A stretch of DNA of 64,000 nucleotides from JBJXGV01 sp046160485 (GTDB lineage Bacteria; Orphanbacterota; Orphanbacteria; JBJXGV01), in the NCBI GenBank assembly GCA_046160485.1, contig JBJXGV010000065.1:62001-126000 (forward strand), written 5' to 3'. Of the stretch, positions 1 to 9,152 are shown in pieces. A model generated the notes under the pieces. That model was not told where the DNA came from, made no database searches, and saw only the letters and a list, made by a program, of their open reading frames with translations. Every line of letters starts with the position of its first letter. The first letter of the stretch is position 1. The translations under genes were made by a program, and so were the position numbers.

Positions 1-535
1 CGTCGACGTCGCCGGCCTTCTCGACGCGGACGCGGTGGCTCACCATCGCGTTGAAGCTGCCCGACGCCTCGAGTCGCGCCGTCACCGGCTCGCCCTTGAG
101 GTTGATCCCGACATCGATGCGCGTCGCAGTCGTAGGCTGAATCAGCGCGAACTGTTTGCTCCGCCGCAGACTCACGTACGTCTTCTTCGGCGAGACCTCG
201 ACGTCGCTCCCCAACTTCGCGAGCGCGGCGATCAGCGCCTCGTAGACCGGCCGGAGCGCCGCCTTCGTCCCCGCGTACTGCGCCGCGACCAGATCGTCTC
301 CGGCCGGCGCGGCGCCATCGCCGCCGCCGCTCTCGGCGCGCAGCGTGCAGTGCGTGATCAGATTCGCGTACCCGTGTCCGATTCCGTGATCGGCCTTGAG
401 CATCTTCACGATCTCACCGTGCTTGGCGAGCTTGCTCGCGCGCACCACCTTCATCCACTGATCGAGCGTCTTGCCAGTCGTCTCTTTCAAGTTCTCGATC
501 ATGCCGGCTTCGATTTCTTCGGGCGATTTTGCCAT
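1..535 (-). CDS. DUF4287/DUF5655 domain protein (C-terminus cut by window edge)
   Basis: The frame opens at an ATG preceded by a strong GGAGGT Shine-Dalgarno (542-547) and runs off the left edge after 178 codons, so it is incomplete only because of the window. The first ~65 residues (MAKSPEEIEAG, then KTLDQWMKVV and KADHGIGHGYAN) match the DUF4287 pattern. From about residue 78 (QYAGTKAALRPVYEAL, then SPKKTYVSLRRSKQF) it matches DUF5655, a domain of unknown function often fused to DUF4287 in small cytosolic proteins. No signal peptide or membrane segment is present. The next gene on the same strand, upstream, is the Tricorn-like protease 120 bp away, so co-transcription is possible. Biochemical role unknown. 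Confidence 0.85.
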   Translation of the reverse strand, partial: MAKSPEEIEAGMIENLKETTGKTLDQWMKVVRASKLAKHGEIVKMLKADHGIGHGYANLITHCTLRAESGGGDGAAPAGDDLVAAQYAGTKAALRPVYEALIAALAKLGSDVEVSPKKTYVSLRRSKQFALIQPTTATRIDVGINLKGEPVTARLEASGSFNAMVSHRVRVEKAGDVD

Positions 536-655
536 GGCGGCACCTCCTTCTGCGGTTCCATTACACGTGCAACGCGCGTTCTTTGACGGCGCGGCGAGAA
601 AACGCGCGACGCGCCCGCCGCGATGGCCCGCGCGTCGCGTGAGATGGCGCCCGGA

Positions 656-3600
656 CTACCGATCCGTCGGGTCGGCGGGCCGCGCCGGCAGCTTGAACGA
701 CTTGCCCGCGATTTCCTTCATCATCAGGTCGAGCGCCGCGTCGAGCTGCGCGTCCTTTCCGTCGAGCCAATCGCCCGGCGGGTTGACGACCTCGATGTCG
801 GGATCGACGCCGCGGTTCTCGATGATCCACTTTCCGTCCGTGCCATACGCGCCGAACTCGGGCATCGTGACGAACCCGCCGTCGACGAGATCACCGCCGC
901 CGCGAATGCCGACGACGCCGCCCCAGCTTCGCCGGCCGATCACCTTCCCGGTTCCGAAGCGCCGGAAGTGATACGGGAAGTAGTCGCCGTCCGACGCCGA
1001 CCACTGATTGAGGAGGCACACCTTCGGCCCGATGTGTGTCGCGTCCGGGTAGGTGAAATCACCCTTGTTGCGCACGCCGGTGAGCGACGAGAGCTTGCGG
1101 TTGAGCCGCTCGTGAATCATCTCCGACACGAAGCCGCCGCCGTTCCAGCGGTCGTCGAGGATGAGCGCCTCCGTACGCACCTGCGGGTAGTACTGCCGCA
1201 CGAACTCGTTGAGGCCGTCTTCGCCCATGTTCGGGATGTGGATGTAGCCGACCCGCCCGCCCGACTTCTCCTGCACGTAGCGCCGGTTCGCCTCGATCCA
1301 GTTGTAGTAGCGAAGGCCCGCGTCGTGGGCGATCGGCACGACGACGATCTCGCGGCTACCCGCGTCGCTCGCCGTCGCGCTCACGCGGAGCGTCGTTTGC
1401 TTGCCCGCGCGATTCCACAGGAGGCTTCCCGGGTTCGTGGGCGCGCGCAAATCCTTCCCGTCGATCGCGAGGATGTACTCGCCCACCTTCACGTTGAGCC
1501 CCGGCTCGGTGAGCGGCGAGCGTCGGCTCTTCATCCACGGCTGCGGCTCGTAGATGCGCGTGATACGGAAGCGGCCGCTTCCCGCGTCGGGCGCGAGTTC
1601 CGCGCCGAGGAGCCCGATCTGCACGCGCTCCGCCTTCGGCGCGTCGCCGCCGGTGTACGAGTGGCCGACGCCGAGTTCGCCGATCATCTCGCCGATCAAG
1701 TAGGTCAGATCGGTGCGATGCGCGACGTGCGGCAGAAGCGCCGCGTACTGAGCGCGCGCCGCCGGCCAATCGACGCCGTGCATATTCTTCGCGTAGAAAT
1801 AGTCGCGCTCGAGCCGCCACGCGTCGCCGAGAATCTGCGCCCACTCGGCGCGCGGGTCGAGGAGCATCTCCATCTCGGAGGTCTTCAGCGTCTTCTCCAT
1901 CTTCTGATCGGCGGCGACGTCGACGATTGCGTACTTGCCGTCGCCGGAGAGGATCATCTTCTCGCCCCGCGCCGCGATCTCGAAGTTGTTGACGCCGGCG
2001 GCGGCCTCGCTCTCCTTACGCTTCTCCATGTCGTAGATGCGAAGCGACGACTTCACGTCTTCGCCGTCGACCCCGCCCGTCGGCGCGGAGAGCCAGAGCA
2101 CCTTGCCCGAAACCGCGGCGAGGCGCGCGTAATTGCCCGCGCTCACATCGAAGGGCGCGATGCGCTTCCCGAGACCGTCGAGATCGATCCTGACCGGTTC
2201 CGCCGACTTCTTCTTCTCCTTGCCGCCCTTGCCGCCCTTTTCGCTCTTCGCGTCGTCGCCGCCCGCGTCCGTCTTGTCGCCGCCGGCGCCCTCGACCTCC
2301 GTCTCGTCGGACTGCGGCGCGAACGGCGACGCGAGATCCGCGCGAAGCGTGAGCGCGTACGGCCGCGTGCGCCGCGTATAGAAGAAGTTCGACTCGTACT
2401 GCGTAAACGTCGGCGTCCAGTCGCGATCCGAAAGGAAGTAGAGGTGCTTGCCGTCGGGATCGAAGACAGGCTCGAAGTCCTGCGTGAAGCCGTCGCTGAC
2501 CCGCGTCACCGCGCCGCTGTCGAGGCTGTAGAGAAACACCGCCGAGAAGAAGCTGTCGACGATCTTCGCGTAGGTGATCCACTTGCTGTCGGCGGACCAG
2601 GAGTATTGCGTCAGCTCCCACTGCTCGCCTTTGTCGATCTCGGTCACCTTCTTCGTCGCGACGTCGACCCAGTAGAGCCGCAGTTCGCTGTCGGCGAAGA
2701 CGAGCTTCTTCGAGTCGGGCGACCAGAAGGGCTGGAAGCGCGCGCAATGCCCGTCCGACGTCAGGCGTGTCGCGGCGCCCTTGCCGTCCTGCGGCCGAAC
2801 GTAGAGTTCCTGCTCGCCGCTTTCGTCGGAGACGTACGCAATCGAGCGCCCGTCGGGCGACCATGCGAAACGACGCTCGCGCGCGCCCGGCGTGTTCGTG
2901 ATGTTCCGCGGCTCGCCCTTTTCCGCCGGCACGGTGAAGATCTCGCCGCGCGCGATGAACGCGGCGCGCTTGCCGTCGGGCGAGACCGTGAACTCGTCGA
3001 TGTCGCCGCCGACCTTGAGGTACTTCGGCCGGGTGAGAATCTTGTCGCTCGGCACCTCGATGTCGATTCGCTTCACCGCGCCGCTCGCCAGATCGTACGT
3101 GTGAATCCAGCCGCCCTTCTCGAAGACGATCGCGTCCGCGCCGAGCGTCGGAAACTTCACGTCGTAGTCGGTGAAGTTCGTCAGCTTCTTCGTCGTTTTC
3201 GCGCCGATGTCGTACGCGAAGAGGTTGGCGCGCTTGTCGCGTTCGGAGACGAAGTAGATCGTGTTGTTCGTCGCCCACATCGGAAAGTCGTCGACCGACT
3301 CGGAGTCGGTGATGCGCGTCTGCACGCGCGTGGCGAGGTCGTACGTGAAGACTTCCTGCGCCATGCCGCCTTTGTAGCGCTTCCACGTGCGGAACTCGCG
3401 CCACGTGTCGTTGTACGCGACCTGCTTGCCGTCCGGCGAAAACGAAACGCATCCGCCGTAGGGAATCGGGAGCGGTTCCGGGAGGCTTCCGTCGGGCGAC
3501 ACGACCCACGGCCGGCCGTTGAACGCGTTCCACTGATCGCGGCGCGAACGGTAGACGACCTTCCCGTCGGGGGTCCAGCCGAGGACCGCGTTGTCGGGCC

Positions 3601-4021
3601 CCATCCGCTCGGCGATATCGCCGCCGATGTCGGGGCTCCACGTCAGCCGCTTCGGCTCGCCACCGCCCGCTGCGATCACGTAGACATCGCGATTGCCGTC
3701 GTAGTCCCCCGTGAACGCAATCCACTTTCCGTCCGGCGAGAAGTGCGGGAACCACTCCTGCCCCTCGTGCGTCGTGAGGCGCTCCGCGACGCCGCCTGCG
3801 CGCGGCGCGACCCAGATGTCGTTCGCGTACGCGAACGCGACGCGATCCTTCGAGATCGTCGGGAAGCGCAAGAGGCGCGCCGGCTCCGCCGAAGCCGCAC
3901 GCGCGATCGGCGAGAGCGTTGCCGCGAAGAGGAGCGCGGCGACACACGCGAGCGCACGCAGCGATCGTGTTCGAGGAGTCGAGCGAGGAAGAAAATCACG
4001 ACGCGCGTGGGTTCGGTTCAT
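656..4021 (-). CDS. Exported Tricorn-like protease (beta-propellers, PDZ, S41-type catalytic domain)
   Basis: A 1121-aa protein. I chose the ATG at 4021 because GGAGG (4030-4034) sits 8 nt upstream and the product begins with a basic n-region and a hydrophobic signal sequence ending ...SPIARAAS. Residues ~45-650 hold many TolB/WD-type motifs (FSPDGKWIAF, SPDGKQVAYN, WSPDGRSIAY) expected of the two Tricorn propellers, broken by a Lys/Glu/Gly-rich insert around residues 555-590. A PDZ-like segment follows (GEYILAIDGKDL). The C-terminal protease core shows NQWSASDGDYFPY (nucleophile Ser ~1010) and IIENRGVDPDIEV (Glu ~1068), with GVGHSYTGGD supplying the catalytic His. Archaeal Tricorn degrades peptides in the cytosol; the signal peptide here implies a periplasmic or extracytoplasmic peptidase. 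Family assignment firm, substrate unknown. Confidence 0.92.
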   Translation of the reverse strand: MNRTHARRDFLPRSTPRTRSLRALACVAALLFAATLSPIARAASAEPARLLRFPTISKDRVAFAYANDIWVAPRAGGVAERLTTHEGQEWFPHFSPDGKWIAFTGDYDGNRDVYVIAAGGGEPKRLTWSPDIGGDIAERMGPDNAVLGWTPDGKVVYRSRRDQWNAFNGRPWVVSPDGSLPEPLPIPYGGCVSFSPDGKQVAYNDTWREFRTWKRYKGGMAQEVFTYDLATRVQTRITDSESVDDFPMWATNNTIYFVSERDKRANLFAYDIGAKTTKKLTNFTDYDVKFPTLGADAIVFEKGGWIHTYDLASGAVKRIDIEVPSDKILTRPKYLKVGGDIDEFTVSPDGKRAAFIARGEIFTVPAEKGEPRNITNTPGARERRFAWSPDGRSIAYVSDESGEQELYVRPQDGKGAATRLTSDGHCARFQPFWSPDSKKLVFADSELRLYWVDVATKKVTEIDKGEQWELTQYSWSADSKWITYAKIVDSFFSAVFLYSLDSGAVTRVSDGFTQDFEPVFDPDGKHLYFLSDRDWTPTFTQYESNFFYTRRTRPYALTLRADLASPFAPQSDETEVEGAGGDKTDAGGDDAKSEKGGKGGKEKKKSAEPVRIDLDGLGKRIAPFDVSAGNYARLAAVSGKVLWLSAPTGGVDGEDVKSSLRIYDMEKRKESEAAAGVNNFEIAARGEKMILSGDGKYAIVDVAADQKMEKTLKTSEMEMLLDPRAEWAQILGDAWRLERDYFYAKNMHGVDWPAARAQYAALLPHVAHRTDLTYLIGEMIGELGVGHSYTGGDAPKAERVQIGLLGAELAPDAGSGRFRITRIYEPQPWMKSRRSPLTEPGLNVKVGEYILAIDGKDLRAPTNPGSLLWNRAGKQTTLRVSATASDAGSREIVVVPIAHDAGLRYYNWIEANRRYVQEKSGGRVGYIHIPNMGEDGLNEFVRQYYPQVRTEALILDDRWNGGGFVSEMIHERLNRKLSSLTGVRNKGDFTYPDATHIGPKVCLLNQWSASDGDYFPYHFRRFGTGKVIGRRSWGGVVGIRGGGDLVDGGFVTMPEFGAYGTDGKWIIENRGVDPDIEVVNPPGDWLDGKDAQLDAALDLMMKEIAGKSFKLPARPADPTDR

Positions 4022-4113
4022 CGAATGGGCCTCCATGCCGGTGTCGAGTCTGTGTGTCGAGAGGGCAATGAATCGGAAGCGAGAGAACAACGCGGGAGGG
4101 GAAAATGAAGCGA

Positions 4114-4131
4114 GGCTCGCCTTAGCGAGCC
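4114..4131 (-). terminator. Stem-loop at the end of gltA
   Basis: A perfect 7-bp stem (GGCTCGC / GCGAGCC) with a 4-nt loop that contains the gltA stop codon. On the minus strand it is followed by TCGCTTCATTTTCC, only a weak T-tract. Position at a gene end supports a terminator; the poor T-run lowers confidence. Confidence 0.45.
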
Positions 4132-5435
4132 CCGCTCATCACGGCCGTGCCGCGTTCGCCGATCGGAACGTAGTGCCGCTCCGTCGCGCCGACGTAGAGT
4201 TGCCGCGGGCGCCCGATCTTAAAGTCGGGCGACGCGACCATCTCCTGCCACTGCGCGATCCACCCCGGCAAACGTCCCATCGCGAAGAAGACCGTGAACA
4301 TGTTCACGGGAATTCCGATCGCTTGGTAGATGAGGCCGGAGTAGAAATCGACGTTCGGGTAGAGCTTGCGGCTGATGAAGTAGTCGTCGCGCAACACGAT
4401 CTCTTCGAGGTCCATCGCGATGTCGAGCAGGTGGCTCGAGACGCCGAGCGAATCGAGCACCTCGCGGCACGACTTCTTGATGATCGACGCGCGCGGGTCG
4501 TAGCTCTTGTAGACGCGATGCCCGAAACCCATCAGGCGCGTCGTGTCGTTCTTGTCTTTGCACTTCTCGAGGAACTTCTCCGCGTTGCCTTCTTCGCGCG
4601 CGACGTACTCGAGCATCTCGATGACCTTCTGGTTCGCGCCGCCGTGCAGCGGCCCCCAGAGCGCGCTGACGCCCGCCGAGATCGACGAGAAGAGGTTCGC
4701 GTAGCTCGAGCCGACGAGCCGGACCGTGCTCGTCGAGCAGTTCTGCTCGTGGTCGGCGTGGAGCACGAGGAGAAGATCGATCGCCTTCGCGACGACGGGA
4801 TTCGGCGTATACGTCTCGCACGGCGTCGCGAACATCATGTAGAGCAGGTTCTCGGCGTAGTCGAGAGAGTTGTTCGGGTACATCACGGGCTGGCCGATCG
4901 AGTGCTTGTACGAACACGCCGCGATCGTCGGGAGCTTCGCGAGCAGCCGGAAGATCGTGATGCGCACCTGGTCTTCGTCGAGCGGGTCGAGCGAATCCTG
5001 GTAGAACGTCGAGAGGGCGGCGATTACCGCGGAGCAGACCGCCATCGGGTGCGCCTCGCGAGGGAATCCCTCGAAGAGGCGCTTGAGGTACTCGTGCAGC
5101 ATCGTGTGATAACGCACGCCCTCGACGAAGTCGCGGTACTGCCCCGCTGTCGGCAGCTCGCCGTGAATCAGGAGGTACGAAACCTCGAGGAACGTGCTCT
5201 TCGCGGCCAGCTCGGCGATCGGGTAGCCGCGGTAGCTCAAGATTCCCTTCTCGCCATCGATGAACGCAATTGCGCTCTTGCACGAGCCTGAGTTCATGTA
5301 GCCGGGATCGAGCGTAATGAGCCCCGTCTTCGAGCGAAGCTGCGCGATGTCGAGGGCCTTCTCCCCCTCGCTTCCCGTCACCACGGAAAGCTCGTACGAC
5401 TTGCCGCCGTACGAGAGCGTCGCCTTGTCTTCCAT
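4122..5435 (-). CDS. gltA: Citrate synthase
   Basis: Condenses oxaloacetate and acetyl-CoA to citrate, the first step of the TCA cycle, in the cytosol. The 437-aa length and residues match the bacterial hexameric type II enzyme: His229 in HADHEQNCSTS, His264 in GPLHGGANQ, His306 in MGFGHRVYK and Asp363 in NVDFYSG, nearly the E. coli numbering (264/305/362). The start ATG has GGAGGG nine bases upstream. It is a single-gene unit: a stem-loop closes it and the neighbouring small ORF (5665-5940) has its own promoter. Nothing in the sequence is aberrant. Confidence 0.97.
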   Translation of the reverse strand: MEDKATLSYGGKSYELSVVTGSEGEKALDIAQLRSKTGLITLDPGYMNSGSCKSAIAFIDGEKGILSYRGYPIAELAAKSTFLEVSYLLIHGELPTAGQYRDFVEGVRYHTMLHEYLKRLFEGFPREAHPMAVCSAVIAALSTFYQDSLDPLDEDQVRITIFRLLAKLPTIAACSYKHSIGQPVMYPNNSLDYAENLLYMMFATPCETYTPNPVVAKAIDLLLVLHADHEQNCSTSTVRLVGSSYANLFSSISAGVSALWGPLHGGANQKVIEMLEYVAREEGNAEKFLEKCKDKNDTTRLMGFGHRVYKSYDPRASIIKKSCREVLDSLGVSSHLLDIAMDLEEIVLRDDYFISRKLYPNVDFYSGLIYQAIGIPVNMFTVFFAMGRLPGWIAQWQEMVASPDFKIGRPRQLYVGATERHYVPIGERGTAVMSGAR

Positions 5436-5664
5436 CTGAATGACCCTCCGTGTGAACGCGTATCGCGCGGTGCGCGCAGGCGGGATTTGCGGCGAACGAT
5501 GCGGGAGGATTCGCGCTCAACCCCGGTCGGTATATTGCCACAAAGCCGAGCGCGGCGGAACAACCTGAGTGGAGATTCTTGCTGCCGATTCGTGCGCGGA
5601 ATTTCGACGGAGCGCGGCGAGTGCGCGGTGCGGCCGAAGAGCTGGCGGTCGGAAGCGGGGCCGG

Positions 5665-5940
5665 TCAGTCCTCGAGAAAGTCGGCGAGGTTCGAGGCGGC
5701 CGAGATCCGGCGGTGTCGGCCGTGCGGCGGGAGCGGCATGGCGCCCAACGCAAGGTACGCGGGCCGGGCGAGCGTGGCCGGCAGGGGCTGCGGGTAGTAG
5801 GGTGCGATTCCCGCGGACGCCCACCAGTCGGTGGCCACGAGGCGCGAAGCGCACGGGAGCACGGCGGTCGGGAAGCGGTTACTGCCCGGGAGCCACATCG
5901 AGGGGATAAAGGCCCCGCCCCACTGCGGAAAGTTTCCCAT
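5665..5940 (-). CDS. Small Pro/Trp/Tyr-rich protein, 91 aa, unknown
   Basis: I recognise no family. It is called real because the ATG follows an ideal AGGAGGT five bases upstream, codon third positions are strongly G/C as in genuine genes here, and a credible sigma-70 promoter lies upstream (6091-6119). The product is unusual: MGNFPQWGGAFIPSMW at the start, then many Pro, Trp and Tyr residues (TDWWASAG, APYYPQPLPATLARP) and a charged end (SNLADFLED). It has no signal peptide, clear membrane helix or Cys motif. The predicted 5' leader is about 145 nt. Orientation is the same as gltA and 229 bp upstream of it. Could be an orphan gene or a fast-evolving small protein. Confidence 0.55.
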   Translation of the reverse strand: MGNFPQWGGAFIPSMWLPGSNRFPTAVLPCASRLVATDWWASAGIAPYYPQPLPATLARPAYLALGAMPLPPHGRHRRISAASNLADFLED

Positions 5941-6267
5941 GCCGCACCTCCTGCGAATGCCGAATGGTGATCCGCCCCGCGCAGCAACTCGTAAACGCCC
6001 GACTTCGGAGCGGCGTGACCGCCGTCGGCACCAGGATGTGCACGGAGCGTGCCTCGGCAGATGGATTCAGTTAATCGCGTAAGCGCTTGTGAAATAACAA
6101 TCCGTGGAGTTACTCGCAACGCGGGGTGTGGGGAAAATGACCCGACTGTTTCCGGACGAACGACGCGCGCGGCGCGGAAATTACCGGGGAGGGGGCGGCA
6201 TTGCCGGCCACGCGTGCGCGCCGGGCGGCGCCGGCGAAGTGAGCGCGGCGCATCGATCCGGTGCGTA
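5941..6267. other. Intergenic region upstream of the small ORF
   Basis: 327 bp without a supported gene. It holds the ribosome-binding site and ~145-nt leader of the 91-aa ORF, its promoter (6091-6119), an 8-bp palindrome AAGCGCTT at 6081-6088 near the predicted transcription start, a short GCACG-CTC-CGTGC hairpin in the leader, and the 3' flank of arfB. No riboswitch class is recognised. Confidence 0.6.
6091..6119 (-). promoter_or_regulatory. Sigma-70 promoter for the 91-aa ORF
   Basis: On the minus strand TTGCGA (6114-6119), a 17-bp spacer and TATTTC (6091-6096). The predicted start near 6084 falls inside the palindrome AAGCGCTT (6081-6088), flanked as CACAAGCGCTTACG, which resembles LacI-family operators with a central CG step. 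The regulator is unknown. Confidence 0.5.
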
Positions 6268-6741
6268 CTAGTCGAAGTCGGCGCCTTTGCGGCGCTCGCG
6301 TTTTCTGATCGATTCGCGCCGTTTCTCGTCGAGGCGGCGCTCGCGTGAGGCGCGCGAAGGGCGCGAGGGCCTTCGCGGTGCGACGGGGACGAGAGCCGCC
6401 GCGACGAGCTCCGCCAGCCGCGCGAGCGCCGCCTTGCGGTTCGCGCCCTGCGTGCGGAATTTCTGGCTCGTGACGCGCAACCGGCCGCGCGCGTCGAGCC
6501 GCGCGGCGAACCGCGCCCGCAGCGACGCGCGCGTCGTATCGTCGATCGCCGTGCTCCCCGCTAAATCCCAGCGCACCTCGATCTTGGTCGCGACCTTGTT
6601 CACATTCTGGCCGCCGGGTCCGCTGCTGCGGCTGGCGCGAATCTCGAGTTCCGGCCACGGGATCACGAGCCCGGCGCGAACGAAAAGACCGCCCGCGGGG
6701 GGCGCGTCGAGCAAATCGTCTTCCTCGTCATGCGTTTCCAT
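6268..6741 (-). CDS. arfB: Peptidyl-tRNA hydrolase ArfB (ribosome rescue)
   Basis: Rescues stalled non-stop ribosomes by hydrolysing peptidyl-tRNA in the P site. The 157-aa protein shows the class I release-factor core: RASRSSGPGGQNVNKV with the catalytic GGQ at residues 43-45, then KIEVRWDL and VTSQKFRTQGANR. The C-terminus is a long basic tail (RRLDEKRRESIRKRERRKGA) that, in ArfB/YaeJ, enters the empty mRNA channel, so it is not RF1/RF2 or PrfH. A G-rich Shine-Dalgarno (GAGGGGG) precedes the ATG. The start lies just before the divergent Hpt gene, so the two share a ~50-bp promoter region. Confidence 0.93.
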   Translation of the reverse strand: METHDEEDDLLDAPPAGGLFVRAGLVIPWPELEIRASRSSGPGGQNVNKVATKIEVRWDLAGSTAIDDTTRASLRARFAARLDARGRLRVTSQKFRTQGANRKAALARLAELVAAALVPVAPRRPSRPSRASRERRLDEKRRESIRKRERRKGADFD

Positions 6742-6789
6742 CGCGCACTACCCCCTCAAGGCCGCCACGGCGCGTGCCGAATATCGGTT

Positions 6790-7167
6790 ATGGCCACCCC
6801 CGGTCAAAACGATTTCCCCGAGATCGTCGAGCGTCTTCGCGATCTCGGAATCGCGGACGACCCCGCGTTCGAAGCGGAAATCCTCGGCGATTTTCTGAAG
6901 GACGCGGAGAAGGTCGTCGCGGCGCTCGCGCAGGCGATCGCGTCGAAGGACGCGGCCGAATGCGAGCGACTCGCTCATCGCCTCCGAGGCGCGAGCCAAA
7001 ATCTCGGCGCGTCCGCGATGGCGGGGCCGGCGTTCGAGATCGAGCAGCAAGGCCGGGCCGGCGACGTGACCGCCGCGCGAAGCGCTTACGAGACACTCGC
7101 CGCTGAGTTTCATGACGTGCGCGCGTTCATCGAAGAACACATCCGCTCGTTCGCGAATCGTTCGTAG
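6790..7167 (+). CDS. Histidine phosphotransfer (Hpt) domain protein
   Basis: A 125-aa single-domain Hpt protein. The phosphoacceptor is His63 in ERLAHRLRGASQNLGA, the usual HxxKG/S-type helix, followed by a second amphipathic helix (GPAFEIEQQGRAGD). Such proteins relay phosphate between hybrid kinases and response regulators. No kinase or receiver is adjacent; the nearest two-component genes are 30 kb away, so its partner is not visible. I chose the ATG at 6790 (MATPGQNDFPE) because upstream residues of the frame overlap the divergent arfB start and look non-coding. No clear Shine-Dalgarno is present. It converges on the GT39-like gene with a 17-bp gap. Confidence 0.85.
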   Translation: MATPGQNDFPEIVERLRDLGIADDPAFEAEILGDFLKDAEKVVAALAQAIASKDAAECERLAHRLRGASQNLGASAMAGPAFEIEQQGRAGDVTAARSAYETLAAEFHDVRAFIEEHIRSFANRS

Positions 7168-7184
7168 CTTCGCGCTCCTCGCGC

Positions 7185-9152
7185 TTACTCTGCATCGGAA
7201 ACGACTTCGCTAACGCTATCGCCTTCGACGCGCGCATCGCTGCGAGGCAGCGGCGCATCGATTCGGTAGAGAGCGACGCGCGGCCCGACGAGCCCCGTCG
7301 TCCCGCCGCTCTCCCATCGCCGCACCACGACAAGACGCGGATCGCTGAGAATCGCGTTGAACGCGTTGCGTTCGCGAAGCCAGTACCAATAGAGAAGACT
7401 CTCGCGCGGCGGCGGCGGCGCGGCGACGTATCGATCGATCCACTTCGACGAGAGCATCACGTATTCCGCGCCCTCCGCGATCAGTTCGTCGAGCGTGCGC
7501 GAGCGCGTCGAGAAATCGGTGCGAAGGAAGTGATTGGCCATGACGCTCGCGCGAAGATCCGCAAGCTGCTCCGCTGCGATCTCGTCGACCGGAAGCACGA
7601 GCGTGTCCGACGGGACGATAATCGGCACGAGGCGATACGTGGCGCGCCCCGCGAGCGCGGTTTCGAGCGCCTCGGCGTACGCGCTGCCGACGTGTTCGCG
7701 GCCGAGCTTCGAGCGGCGCGCGCGCCCCGCGTCGAGAAGGCGCGCGTCGTACTGAAAGTGATCGAACGCGACGCCCGCGCCGGCGGGGATGTTCGACTCG
7801 ATCCACGTGCGCGCGGCGTCGCGCGTGTCGGTGGTGCGCGCGCCGCGCAACTCGGCGAGAGCGCCCGCAAGCGACGGAGTCACGGCGCACACGACGATCG
7901 TGGCGGCGGCGAGTGCGCGTGCCCGCGACGCGCTCGGATCGCGCGCGCCCGCGCTCGCGATCGGGCGCGCGCCGTCGCCATCGCCGCGGCGGGTGCTCGC
8001 GCCGCGAACAGCGCCGGCGATCGCGGCGAGCGCGCGTCCGCCGAGGACCGCCGCGGGCGGCCACAACGACGCGAGGTAATCGAGCTGCTGGTTCTTAAGC
8101 GACGCGATCACGAGAAACGACGGAACGATGAAGGCGAGGAGCAGCCAGTCGCCGGGGCGGCGAATCGCGAGCGCGAGCCCTCCGCCGACGAGCGCGAGAA
8201 TCCCCGCCGTGCGCTCCTGCCGCACGAGATCGACGATCGCCCAAACAATCGGCGGCTTCCCCATGAACCCGATGTGCCCCGTCCGCATGTGGAGCGCCTG
8301 GTAAAGATATCCATCCCAGTACTTGCCGAACTCGAGAATCCAGTACGGATTGATCGCGACGAACGTGGCGGCGGCGACGAGGAGCGCGGCGGCGAAACGC
8401 GTGGCGGCGTCGCGCGCGGTCGCGCGAGTCGCGTGCGTCGCGTGCGCGGCTTCGACGGCGCCGCAAGCGTCGCGCGCGGCGCGTGCGCTGCGCCACGACG
8501 ACACGTGCGCGATCGCGAGCGGCAGCACGAGGAGCGCGGAGTTGTACTTCGCGGAGACGGCCAGCCCGATCGCAAGACCAGCGGCGACCGAGTCGCGCAT
8601 GCGGCCGCGCGTCAGCACCGAGTGAATCGGGAGGAAGGCGAGGATCGCAAGGAGAGCAAGCGGCGCGTTGGGCGTCGCAAGCCCAGCCTCACGCGCGGAC
8701 TCGATTCCGATCGCGAGCAAGAGCGCACCGAAAAGTCCGGCGCGCGTTCCGTAGAAACGGCGGCCAACGAGAAACGCCGCGAACACCGCGCCGACGCCCA
8801 TCGCGGCGCTCGCCGCGCGCCCCACGAGGTAGACGGCCGTCGGATCGATAAAAAACTTCACGCCGAAATCGAGCGGGCTCGCGTAGAGGCCCGTGACGCG
8901 ACCGACGACGAAGAGCGCCGCGTAGAGCCCGCCGAGCAAATAGATCTGGAGCGTCGGGTAATCGAAGTAGAGCGGCTCGAGCGTGCGGCGCGCGGCGAGC
9001 GAGAGCGCGTTCTTCGTGACGAGTTCCTCGTCGGAGAGAAAGACCGCGGGGAGTCCCGCGTCGATTCGCCCGAATCGAAAGATCGCGGCCGCGAGGAGAA
9101 TCGCGATCAGCGCGGCGCGCTCGGGGCGCGTCATAGCTTTGAGCGGGTTCAT
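7185..9152 (-). CDS. GT39/ArnT-like membrane glycosyltransferase
   Basis: A 655-aa polytopic membrane protein. The N-terminus has a first hydrophobic helix (ALIAILLAAAIFRFGRI) then a loop with FLSDEELVTKNA, the acidic pair in the first periplasmic loop that polyprenyl-phosphate-sugar transferases of the PMT/ArnT clan use. About 9-11 helices follow, and the last ~200 residues form a soluble periplasmic domain. It probably transfers a sugar from a lipid-linked donor to a protein or envelope glycolipid. The ATG overlaps the moeA stop as ATGA (9149-9152), so it is translated with the molybdenum cofactor operon although no metabolic link is obvious. Donor and acceptor unknown. Confidence 0.8.
   Translation of the reverse strand: MNPLKAMTRPERAALIAILLAAAIFRFGRIDAGLPAVFLSDEELVTKNALSLAARRTLEPLYFDYPTLQIYLLGGLYAALFVVGRVTGLYASPLDFGVKFFIDPTAVYLVGRAASAAMGVGAVFAAFLVGRRFYGTRAGLFGALLLAIGIESAREAGLATPNAPLALLAILAFLPIHSVLTRGRMRDSVAAGLAIGLAVSAKYNSALLVLPLAIAHVSSWRSARAARDACGAVEAAHATHATRATARDAATRFAAALLVAAATFVAINPYWILEFGKYWDGYLYQALHMRTGHIGFMGKPPIVWAIVDLVRQERTAGILALVGGGLALAIRRPGDWLLLAFIVPSFLVIASLKNQQLDYLASLWPPAAVLGGRALAAIAGAVRGASTRRGDGDGARPIASAGARDPSASRARALAAATIVVCAVTPSLAGALAELRGARTTDTRDAARTWIESNIPAGAGVAFDHFQYDARLLDAGRARRSKLGREHVGSAYAEALETALAGRATYRLVPIIVPSDTLVLPVDEIAAEQLADLRASVMANHFLRTDFSTRSRTLDELIAEGAEYVMLSSKWIDRYVAAPPPPRESLLYWYWLRERNAFNAILSDPRLVVVRRWESGGTTGLVGPRVALYRIDAPLPRSDARVEGDSVSEVVSDAE

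Noticed and set aside
623..4108. A 1161-codon open frame on the plus strand opposite the Tricorn-like gene
   Set aside because: It is the antisense shadow of a gene with strong third-position GC; the translation is Arg/Val/Asp-rich with no motifs or ribosome-binding site.
5436..5664. gltA promoter at TATACC
   Set aside because: The only TTG-type -35 candidate lies 23 bp away, outside the usable spacing.
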